This document shows positions 7,401-15,000 of a stretch of DNA of 38,702 nucleotides, in pieces (positions within the stretch are counted from its first letter, which is position 1; every line of letters begins with the position of its first letter). The position numbers and the translations under genes were made by a program. The stretch is from the NCBI RefSeq assembly GCF_016508585.1, contig NZ_JADVOP010000038.1, positions 1 through 38,702 on the forward strand, written 5' to 3'. This stretch comes from Acinetobacter baumannii. GTDB lineage: Bacteria > Pseudomonadota > Gammaproteobacteria > Pseudomonadales > Moraxellaceae. The notes under the pieces are model-generated. The model was not told where the DNA came from, did no database searches, and saw only the letters and a program-made list of their open reading frames with translations.

Positions 7401-8198
7401 AATCAATATTATGGTCAACAGGGGGCTTTGAATAAGGCTTATTCAGAACAACGTGGAGGTATTTTTTCTGCTGTTGATGATGAGAATGAGCGTAACTCGC
7501 AGTTATTGGCAGCACATGAGCAATATTTGCAAGCTAAAGCAGCTTTAGATGATGAATATTCTCAAAGAGAAAGTGATTTGATTAAGAGCCAGCATGAAAA
7601 TCAACTTTCGATCTGGGGGAATTTATTGGGTCAGGCACAGAATACTTTTTCGCAACTCACTCAAGCTGTCAAAGACGCCAATGGAGAACAATCGGCATCT
7701 TTTAAAGTTATGTTCCTTGCTCAACAGTCATTTGCAATGGGTTCTGCGTATATTTCAGCAGTATTGGCAGCTTCACAAGTAGCAGCTGATGCTACGATTC
7801 CATTCTTTGGGGCAAAAGTTTCTGCTTCAAAAGCTATGTTAGCAATGGGAATGATGAATGTTGGATTGATTGCATCTCAAGCATTGGCTGGTATGGCGCA
7901 TAACGGTATCGACAATATTCCGCGTGAAGGTACTTGGCTTTTGGATGGCGGTGAGCGTGTGTTAAATCCTCAACAAAATAAGGACTTAACTAACTATCTT
8001 AATCAGCGGCAAAGTGCAGGGAGTGGCGTCAATGTCGTTATTAATAATTACGGCAATGACAAGGTACAAACATCTACTGGACCCGATGGAAGCTTATTAG
8101 TTGAAATTGGAAAAATGGTGGATGGGGCTGTTGATCGTGGGATTCAGCGAAATATGAAACAAGGATTTCCATTGGATAGAGCTTTTCAAAGAAAGTGA
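4464..8198 (+). CDS. Tail tape measure protein with SLT transglycosylase domain
   Basis: 1244 aa from ATG 4464 with AAAGGAAAG upstream. The N-terminus (MATASLGRLTLDLVARISGYTEPLSRAERETRR) and the first ~300 residues are the usual tape-measure start, with hydrophobic helices around residues 260-340. Residues ~600-720 are a lytic transglycosylase (SLT/Slt70) domain: AAYVLGESGGNF with catalytic Glu at 629, then SPTGATGLFQTTG and MMSLNAGIEGTKQYL. Residues ~770-1040 are charged coiled coil. Near the end are Gly/Ala-rich hydrophobic helices (AQQSFAMGSAYISAVLAASQ) and a conserved close (GEWLLDGGERVLNP-like block). It sets tail length and probably cuts peptidoglycan during DNA entry. The stop overlaps an in-frame GTG of the next ORF, but that gene more likely starts at 8240. 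Confidence 0.95.
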   Translation: MATASLGRLTLDLVARISGYTEPLSRAERETRRSTKAISESFDLASLAVKGFGVVMGGLSVAGVIAYSEKVITAGNDIQKFSKLANASTAQLQYYAKGAETAGISLESFADKMKDMQDRIGDFQQTGGGPLADFFNNIAPRVGVTIQQFQKLSGPEALQLFYNSLEKAGASTNDMKFYMEQIISDSSLLIPLLEKNGQGFKFWGDAAQKAGAIMSDDMVKSLAEAKSNLQLLDLQWQGLQATLVNQVVPVVELVIENWDKIEAGAIALSAVIGTRLALAFVIAGGQAAASLIQYTRYQIALARMAGETITLTTVTRGLGGAMLSLVGGPLGLIALGVQVAIAGGTYYAMTRKTQDATEAFDMQGKSISDLIGHYNGLSRAKQQAFAYDATKDLQNDVEAYSKAREAFYDSAVNIAYGSADSEQAVKAIDDLVAKFKAGSISAEDFANGMVKLGLYTDQQISTTVKFAEKVDLAKSKMDAQKNVVDALKIATDSVNKSQKDQTKTVNDSASAWQNLTEKQRKYIEQVNTDLLRDKYISELVGRGFTPEKANALADAQANTNEGNAYKTPLQQDVIDATLKRYNSKNYTFGKQDLAAIAKVQGIAKANNFAQIESLYGLPKGALAAYVLGESGGNFNAKSPTGATGLFQTTGIFRKEYKLNSRSSIEAQATAVADAIAKGIKEFGSLDKAMMSLNAGIEGTKQYLAGNIGNKAGQMSPSKAKEVAGYFPKFAKYFAGVNDKTTFDDSFMMPTQADILQQNANIAQAAFELSEKRKEVDSQYYSESEKLAKEHQDRIDKITQVYTGTDQLKTKLAQEDVLYKEQVTQLEVSRQQELNQLKAFETDRISQIRESYDEEIRLMQVSTKYVGAERSKRLELLERAKQAEIDAVKREEEERVQSAFESYLNETDIVVNRYKREREEIQKNYQLTKETREKLLQANQMGVDSVLLKNSQKIDDMSYQSLDYVYRKQQPNQAAWTDLENQYYGQQGALNKAYSEQRGGIFSAVDDENERNSQLLAAHEQYLQAKAALDDEYSQRESDLIKSQHENQLSIWGNLLGQAQNTFSQLTQAVKDANGEQSASFKVMFLAQQSFAMGSAYISAVLAASQVAADATIPFFGAKVSASKAMLAMGMMNVGLIASQALAGMAHNGIDNIPREGTWLLDGGERVLNPQQNKDLTNYLNQRQSAGSGVNVVINNYGNDKVQTSTGPDGSLLVEIGKMVDGAVDRGIQRNMKQGFPLDRAFQRK

Positions 8199-8239
8199 TT
8201 TTTAAGTCATTTGCTTTATTAAATATTTATAGAGGTTGT

Positions 8240-8581
8240 ATGAGTGATAGAAAGCTTCTGATATGCCCTGATTTAGCCAATAGTTCACAGACCAATAACT
8301 TTAAGGTATTGACCAGTAAATTTGGTGATGGCTATGAACAAAACGTGTCCGTTGGAATAAACAATAAATCTGGGGTTTGGCAATTTGCTAAAACTGGTAA
8401 TGAGGCTTTAATTCGAGAGATTAAAGCCTTTATTGATGACCATAAAGGTGCTGATTCTTTTCTGTGGGACGATCCAATGGAGGGAGAGGTTCGGGTTAAA
8501 GCGGGTGAATATCAAATCACCAGTTTGGGAGCTGGCATGTGGCAAATCTCAACAACCTTCACCCAAGTTTTTTACCCTTAA
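8240..8581 (+). CDS. Minor tail protein, lambda gpM-like
   Basis: 113 aa from ATG 8240 with AGAGG at 8231-8235; the longer reading from GTG 8195 adds an unconvincing leader. KFGDGYEQNVSVGIN is the signature of the Phage_min_tail (gpM) family, followed by WQFAKTGNEALIREIKAFIDDHKGADSFLWDDP and a C-terminal WQISTTFTQVF strand. In lambda, gpM joins the tip complex that starts the tail. It is separated from gpL by an inserted tail fibre gene, a departure from the lambda order M-L-K-I-J. Confidence 0.88.
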   Translation: MSDRKLLICPDLANSSQTNNFKVLTSKFGDGYEQNVSVGINNKSGVWQFAKTGNEALIREIKAFIDDHKGADSFLWDDPMEGEVRVKAGEYQITSLGAGMWQISTTFTQVFYP

Positions 8582-8592
8582 ATTAAATATTC

Positions 8593-8617
8593 AAAAGCCG
8601 CCGAAAGGCGGTTTTTT
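8593..8617 (+). terminator. Intrinsic terminator before tail fibre gene
   Basis: GCCGCC-GAAA-GGCGGT with flanking A/T pairs and T6: a GC-rich stem with a GAAA tetraloop. It ends 15 bases before the fibre start. Confidence 0.85.
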
Positions 8618-8631
8618 ATTGCGAGAAAATC

Positions 8632-9801
8632 ATGACATATCAAACAATTAATTTAGGCACAGCACCGAGTGGTGCAGGTGGTGACACGTTCCGTTCTACA
8701 GGCACAAAAGTAAATGAAAACTTTACGAACAATACGCATGCAGCAAGTCGCTATGTGGGCACAAGTGCTGGCAATGTAATGGAGGTTGGAGCATTTGGTG
8801 TGGGTTCGAAAGTAACCGGCTTTGAAAATAGCAATAAAAAAGAATTTACGGGACGTTTCTTTGCAATCGGAGAAGTAGATCCGGGTGATACGTCTAATAT
8901 TCAATCTTATCGAATGGGAATAAATATTCCATGGGTTGATAATTCTGCTTTATCACAAATATTATTTGGGCTTAACCAAACAAACCAAGTTGGTTTTAGA
9001 ACATGGGATGCGAATAATGGATGGGCACCAGGAGGGCATCGTTTATTTTATCATACTGGAAATGTGATTAAGGATAGCAATGGTTTCTTAAAAGGAGCAT
9101 CACCAGTTATTCAATTATTTGCCAATAAAATTGAATCAAATGAAGAAGCTTCTGAACAAAATCCAATATTTGATAAAGTGGGTATTGGCCATTACTTAAT
9201 AAAAAATACATTAGGTTTTGCAAAAGAAGGCTGGTGGATTGAGGTTCCGACAGACAGTAATGGGAATCGTATTTGCGCAGTAGAATATCAAACATTAGAA
9301 AATGGTGATCTTGAAATCAAAACTTTCAAGAAAAAGCTCAATGATGAAGGTGATATTGTTGCGAATTTAGATATGCCTATTGATATACCAAACAACGCAA
9401 ATGGTGAACCGCGCTGGATTGATGTTCGACTTCATTCAATTGCTAAACCTGTTGTCAGAAAAGTACCTCGCACTGAAAAACAGCCTCGAATGGTTCAACA
9501 AGTGAAGTATGCACCGCAACTGACTTATATCACCAAATATGAAGATCTATTTGATGATGCAGGAAATCCAGTCATTGTAGATGGTCAGAAATATCAAAAG
9601 CCTGTTGCACACATTCAAACAGATAAAAATGGTACTCCAATCTTGAGCAATCAACCTGTTATCAATGATAAAGGCGAGCCAGTATTTGAATGGGTACAAG
9701 CTGTAGACATTGAAGGTCAGCCGATCTTTGATGATCTGCCTGTGCTCGATGACAACGGCAATCCTATTTATGATGAGGTAACTTATGAGCCTCAGCAGTG
9801 A
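8632..9801 (+). CDS. Phage tail fibre/tip protein
   Basis: 389 aa. The start MTYQTINLGTAPSGAGGDTFRSTGTKVNENF is a common N-terminal module of phage fibres (T-I-N-L-G ... GD..R....K-N-NF). The middle contains FGLNQTNQVGFRTWDANNGWAPGGHRLFYHTGN, a tail-fibre repeat pattern. A C-terminal module follows (FAKEGWWIEVPTDSNGNRICAVEYQTLENGDLEIKTFKKK ... PRWIDVRLHS, residues ~203-270) that I associate with tail fibre C-termini. The last ~90 residues carry five or six short repeats of the form D-x-x-G-x-P-[IV]. The ORF overlaps gpL by 17 bases. Likely a host-contacting component; receptor unknown. Confidence 0.8.
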   Translation: MTYQTINLGTAPSGAGGDTFRSTGTKVNENFTNNTHAASRYVGTSAGNVMEVGAFGVGSKVTGFENSNKKEFTGRFFAIGEVDPGDTSNIQSYRMGINIPWVDNSALSQILFGLNQTNQVGFRTWDANNGWAPGGHRLFYHTGNVIKDSNGFLKGASPVIQLFANKIESNEEASEQNPIFDKVGIGHYLIKNTLGFAKEGWWIEVPTDSNGNRICAVEYQTLENGDLEIKTFKKKLNDEGDIVANLDMPIDIPNNANGEPRWIDVRLHSIAKPVVRKVPRTEKQPRMVQQVKYAPQLTYITKYEDLFDDAGNPVIVDGQKYQKPVAHIQTDKNGTPILSNQPVINDKGEPVFEWVQAVDIEGQPIFDDLPVLDDNGNPIYDEVTYEPQQ

Positions 9802-10585
9802 TTTTCAGAAGCTATATGCAGATGGAATCGTAACATTATTTGAATTAGACGCCAGCAAATTAGGAGCTGGCGTTTTACGTTTTCATGGGCATATCGCTTT
9901 TCAGGATTGGGAAAAAATTTATACGACCATTGGTTCAAGCGGATTGATAGGGACCGATACTGGCTCAATTGGAAAAGTTTTTGATGTTGGCACAGAGAAA
10001 GTTTGGCAGCGAAATATTATTTGGCAAGGTCAAACATTTTCTGCAATGTCCATCCAAGCAACAGGATTGGAAATGAATTCGTCAGGGAAGGCTTCAAGTC
10101 CAACATTATCAATGGCAAACAATATAAATGGGCTACAAAATGCGGTATCAGCTTATTGTTTGCAGTTCAATGATTTTGCAGGTGCAAAGCTAACCATCAT
10201 AGAAACATTGGCTAAATATCTTGATGCTGAAAATTTTAGTCAGGGTAATCCAACTGCATCAAATGAAGCTGAGAAACAACTTTGGTTCATTGAACAAAAA
10301 ACCTCAGAAAACATGGAGCAAGTGACATTTGAATTGTCGAATCCAATCGATTTCGAAGGTCAACGAATTCCTATGCGCCAAATCAGTAGTCAGTGCCATT
10401 GGTGCATGATGGGTGATTACCGTGGTGAAGAATGCGGTTATACGGGTGCAGCCATGTTCACTGAAAAAAATGAACCAACGGACAATCCTGCCTTGGATAA
10501 ATGTGGTGGACGTTTAAGTTCATGCAAAATTCGAAGAAATGAAGGTAGTTTTGGCGGTCAACCTGCCGCTAACATGATTGGGTGA
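9785..10585 (+). CDS. Minor tail protein, lambda gpL-like (Fe-S type)
   Basis: 266 aa from ATG 9785. The N-terminal beta-rich domain is followed by FELSNPIDFEGQRIPMRQ, and a Cys-rich C-terminal domain with the conserved set CHWCMMGDYRGEECGYTG ... DKCGGRLSSCKIR. In lambda, gpL's C-terminal cysteines hold an iron-sulfur cluster (family knowledge), and the same Cys pattern is present. The protein is a tip component placed between tube and tip. It is followed after three bases by gpK, as in lambda. Confidence 0.92.
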   Translation: MSLSSDFQKLYADGIVTLFELDASKLGAGVLRFHGHIAFQDWEKIYTTIGSSGLIGTDTGSIGKVFDVGTEKVWQRNIIWQGQTFSAMSIQATGLEMNSSGKASSPTLSMANNINGLQNAVSAYCLQFNDFAGAKLTIIETLAKYLDAENFSQGNPTASNEAEKQLWFIEQKTSENMEQVTFELSNPIDFEGQRIPMRQISSQCHWCMMGDYRGEECGYTGAAMFTEKNEPTDNPALDKCGGRLSSCKIRRNEGSFGGQPAANMIG

Positions 10586-10588
10586 TTT

Positions 10589-11344
10589 ATGAAGCTATCA
10601 GCAAAACTAAAAAAAGAGATCCATTTGCATGCTGCTGAAATGTTTCCGGGTGAATGTTGTGGGGTGATTGTGGATAAGGAATATATCCGTTGCCATAATA
10701 TTTCAGGTCATCAGGACCAGTTTGAAATAGATCCTGTGGATCTTGCACACGCTGAAGATATAGGTGAAATCCAAGCCTATGTGCATTCACATCCGAATGC
10801 TTCAGCGAGGGCTTCTGAACTGGATTTAATCCAAATTGAATTGCATAAAAAACCTTGGGTCATATGTGCTTATCCAGATATTGAATTTCAGGTCTATGAA
10901 CCTTGTGGCTATCAAGCGCCATTGATAGGGCGTAATTATCAGCATGGTTGGCAAGATTGTTATTCACTGGTTCGGGATTTCTATCAGCGTGAATATGGCA
11001 TCGCATTGCCTGATTTTGAGCGCTTAGATCGTTGGTGGGAATCTGCTGAAAATGCTTCTTTGTATTTGGATAACTTCAGTAAAGCAGGTTTTAGTGAAGT
11101 GAAAGATTTGCAATATGGTGATGTCATGTTATGTCGGGTAGGACGCACTGAACATGTGAATCATGCAGTGATTTGGCTTGGCGAGAATGGCACCTTGAAA
11201 TCAGAACAAACTGAGCCTTGTGTGGGATCTTCGCTGATTTTGCATCACCCATACAACCGAAAGTCTGTGCGTGAAGTATTTGGCCAACAATGGCAAGAAC
11301 GTGTTGCCATCAAAGTGAGGCATCGAGATGTTAAAAACAATTAA
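10589..11344 (+). CDS. Tail tip protein gpK-like: JAMM + NlpC/P60 peptidase
   Basis: 251 aa with two domains. Residues ~1-110 are a JAB1/MPN (JAMM) metalloprotease domain: Glu22, then HSHPNASARASELD with His66, His68, Ser76 and Asp79, the complete JAMM signature. Residues ~115-245 are an NlpC/P60 (C40) cysteine peptidase: DCYSLVRDFY with Cys124 and HAVIWLG with His192. In lambda-like phages gpK acts in tip assembly and is thought to help cell-wall penetration. It overlaps the next gene by 17 bases. Confidence 0.93.
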   Translation: MKLSAKLKKEIHLHAAEMFPGECCGVIVDKEYIRCHNISGHQDQFEIDPVDLAHAEDIGEIQAYVHSHPNASARASELDLIQIELHKKPWVICAYPDIEFQVYEPCGYQAPLIGRNYQHGWQDCYSLVRDFYQREYGIALPDFERLDRWWESAENASLYLDNFSKAGFSEVKDLQYGDVMLCRVGRTEHVNHAVIWLGENGTLKSEQTEPCVGSSLILHHPYNRKSVREVFGQQWQERVAIKVRHRDVKNN

Positions 11345-11978
11345 GCTCTATGGTGTACTTGGTCAAAAGTTTGGTCATCAATTTAAGCTCGATGTTGCAA
11401 GTCCGCGTGAGGCAATACGGGCTTTATCTGCCCTGATTGATGGATTTGAAAACTTTATGCTTGGCGCACATGAGCATGGTTTAGCTTTTGCAATTTTTAC
11501 AGATAGTAAAGCCAAACAGCGTGGCAAGAAAAAAGCAGCATGTTTTGATACTTCAACGGGCAGAACGATTACAGGTCACAATATTGGTGTGTCTGAATTA
11601 GATATGCTCACAGATACATCAGAAATCAAGATTGTGCCACGGGTCATGGGTGCAGGTGGAGATAATGGGGCATTACAACTGATTTTAGGTGCTGTATTGA
11701 TCGTTGCAGGCTTCTGGACAGGTGGGACAACCTCAAACATGGGAGTTGCCTTGATCGGTGCAGGTGCAGGCATGGTGATGGGTGGTGTTGCACAAATGAT
11801 GGTGCCTAAAGTTGATCCGAATGCCAATCAAAACCAAGACGGCAATCGAGCCAACTTTGGTTTTGGTGGTGCAGTAACAACCATTGCTCAGGGTAATCCT
11901 GTTCCTGTTTTACGTGGTAAACGCGAGATCGGTGGATTTATTGTTTCAGCAGGACAATATCCTGAAGATATGATGTAA
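11328..11978 (+). CDS. Tail assembly protein gpI-like
   Basis: 216 aa. The first ~100 residues (MLKTIKLYGVLGQKFGHQFKLDVASPREAIRALSA ...) form a ubiquitin-like beta-grasp domain of the Lambda_tail_I family. Then GGDNGALQLILGAVLIVAGFW and a Gly/Ala-rich hydrophobic segment follow, and a C-terminal block ending NPVPVLRGKREIGGFIVSAG. It lies between gpK and J as in lambda. In lambda, gpI is needed for tip assembly but is not found in the virion. Confidence 0.92.
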   Translation: MLKTIKLYGVLGQKFGHQFKLDVASPREAIRALSALIDGFENFMLGAHEHGLAFAIFTDSKAKQRGKKKAACFDTSTGRTITGHNIGVSELDMLTDTSEIKIVPRVMGAGGDNGALQLILGAVLIVAGFWTGGTTSNMGVALIGAGAGMVMGGVAQMMVPKVDPNANQNQDGNRANFGFGGAVTTIAQGNPVPVLRGKREIGGFIVSAGQYPEDMM

Positions 11979-11993
11979 ATAAGGTTGAGTCCT

Positions 11994-12015
11994 GGCGCAT
12001 TAAGCGCCTTTTTTT
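11994..12015 (+). terminator. Intrinsic terminator-like hairpin before J
   Basis: GGCGC (11994-11998)/GCGCC (12004-12008), loop ATTAA, then T7. An ATG at 12016 follows the T run directly; the better start at 12031 has GAGGA at 12022-12026. Confidence 0.8.
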
Positions 12016-12030
12016 ATGCTTGAGGAATTT

Positions 12031-15000
12031 ATGACGAATACAATTAAGGGCGCAAAAGCTGGGGCACAACAGCCACGTCAGCCAGTGATTGATCTTGACT
12101 CAGCACAATCTAAAACTTTTATCAAAATTCTTTATGGTTTGTCTGAAGGAACCATTAAGGGATTATCCAAAGGTTATCAATCTATTTTCTTGGATGACAC
12201 ACCTTTACAAGATGCCAATGGCAATTGGAACTTTGAAAATGTCAGTGTTGATTTTCGAGAGGGTACAAACGATCAAACTTATATAGAGGGTTTTCCAGAC
12301 ATTTCATCTGAAACTGCCATAGGGGTTGAGTTAAAGTCTGAAACGCCTTGGGTGAAAGCATTCAATAATACAGAGCTTGATGCGGTTCGTTTACGCTTGC
12401 GTTGGGGACCATTACGCCAACAGAATGAAAGCAATGGTGATGTGAATGGATATACCATTCGTTATGCGGTTGATGTGCAAACTGATGGCGGTACGTGGAC
12501 AGAAGTTTTAAATACTCAAATTTCTGATAAAACATCAGCGAACTATGAGCGTTCTCATCGTATTGAATTGCCAAAAGCTGACACAGGTTGGCAAGTGCGA
12601 ATCCGTCGTTTGACACCAAACACCAACTCAGAATTTATCAGCGATAAAATGTATGTTCAGGCAGTCACTGAAGTGATTGACGCAAAGCTACGTTATCCAA
12701 ATACCGCCTTGCTTGGTCTGCGATATGATGCGCAAACCTTTTCAAATGTCGCAAAAATGGCAGTTGAATGTGAAGGTGTAGAAATCCTTGTGCCAAGCAA
12801 CTATAACCCAGAAACACGTATTTATACCGGATTATGGGATGGTACTTTTAAACGTGCTTATACGAACAATCCTGCATGGCATTTTTATGATGCATGTACT
12901 GCGAAACGTTATGCTTTAGGCAATCGCATCAATTCATCCATGATTGATAAGTGGTCTATTTATCGTTTAGGTCAGTACTGTGATCAACTTGTGCCAGATG
13001 GTAAGGGTGGTCAAGAACCACGTTTTACATTGAATGTTTATGAACAATCGCAAGATGATGCCTGGTCTGTTTTATCGAAAATGGCTGGCGCATTTAGAGC
13101 TTACGTGTATTGGGATGGTCAATCGATTGTTTGTGATGCTGATATTCCTCAAGACACCGTTTATACATTCACAAGTGCCAATGTGATTGATGGTCGTTTT
13201 GAGTATTCAGGCACACGTGCACGTGATCGTCATACCATTGCCAAAGTGGCTTATGACAATCCAGAAAATCGTTATAAAACTGAATATGAAATTGTGCGTG
13301 ATGAGGCAGCCATTGCAAAATATGGTATTCGCATCTTAGATATTTCTGCCTATGGTTGTACTTCAGTGGGTCAGGCACAACGTGCGGGAAATTGGGCATT
13401 AAAAACTGAACAATTTGAAACTCGAACTGTGACATTTAAAGTCGGTCTAGATGGTTTTATTCCGCGGCCAGGCAAAGTGATTGAAATTGCTGATCCAATC
13501 TTTGCAGGTCGTGCCAATGGTGGGCGTATTTCTTCAGTCAGTGCAGATTTAAAAAGCATCACTGTAGATCGTGATGAAGTGGTCTGTCGGGCTGGTGATC
13601 GTCTTGTTGTAAATGGTGAGGATGGCAAGGCACAAGCGCGAATTGTTCAATCAAAAAACGGTAGAGTGATAACCGTTGTCGCTGCATTTGACTCAGTTGC
13701 AGTGCAGAACGTGTGGGTTGTTGATGCTCAAGATTTGGCAACAATGAAGTTTAGAGTGGTGTCAATCACACGCGATGAAACACATCAATTTACGATCACA
13801 GGTTTACAATACAATCCTGCTAAATTTGATGCGATTGACCAGGGCACGTTTATTGATGATCGACCAATTACGACCATTAATCCAAATATTCAGTCAGCTG
13901 TTGAATCAGTTTCAGTATCTTCTGATGACATGGTGCAACAGGGTTTAACTGTAGCGACAATGTTGATTGCTTGGCCACAAGCGACCAGTGCTGTGAAGTA
14001 TTTGGTCGAATGGCGCAAAGATGATGGTTCCTGGATTAAACTTCCAATCACAGGAAATAATTCTGTTGAAGTTCAAGGGATTTATTCAGGAAATTACCAG
14101 GCAAAAGTCACAGCGATTAATGCGTTTGAGGTGTCATCTTTACCTACATTCTCAATCATTACTGAATTAAAGGGTAAACAAGGTACACCGCCTGCATTGG
14201 CGTTTATCAATGCAACGGGGATTTTGTTTGGTATCAAACTTGAATGGGGTTTTCCTGCCGTTGGTGCGTTGGATACCGCCTATACAGAGATTCAAGTTTC
14301 ACCTGATGGTGTAAGTAATATTGCGCAATTGGGATTGTTTGCTTATCCAACAACGACTCACACATTGCAAGGATTACAGCCGAATCTAAAGCAATATTAT
14401 CGTGCACGATTGATTGATCGAATTGGAAATATTGGTCCTTGGTCAAGCTGGACCAATGCAACTACTTCAGCAGATGCATCCGATATTTTGGATATCTTGG
14501 AAGGTAAAATTACTGAAACGCAACTGCATCAGGATCTGCAAACTAAAATTGATCAAATTGGTGAGGTTGTTGGGGATGTTGATGAAGTTAAGCAGCAGAT
14601 TCAAGATACTAAAGAGCAAATTTCTCAGGAAGTTGAGGACCGAAAAAATGCGATTCAAGCAGCAGAGGATGGTTTAACTCAGAAAATTACTGATGGTGAT
14701 AATGGTGTTTTAGAAGTTGTAAATACCGTTAAAGAATCTAGTGAAAATGGAATTGCCGCTGTTCAAGATCAAGTTGAAATTGTTGCGAATGATTTAAAAT
14801 TAACGGCTGAAAAAACCAATGGTGTATATGCTCAATTGAATCCACCATTGATCGGGTCCTCAACTGATTTAATCGGCAATGATCAAGGTTTTGCAGGCAC
14901 TTGGTCACTTCAGTCAGCAATGATTGAGGGCGATTTAGTTGTTAGTAAGCGTGTAGATACGACTGTTGCTGAATTAAATAGTTTACAGGCATATACACAG

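Noticed and set aside
8195..8239. Upstream GTG start of the gpM-like gene
   Set aside because: The ATG at 8240 has AGAGG upstream and gives the normal family length.
13371..13628. Minus-strand ORF inside J
   Set aside because: Shadow of a long, well-supported coding region on the other strand.
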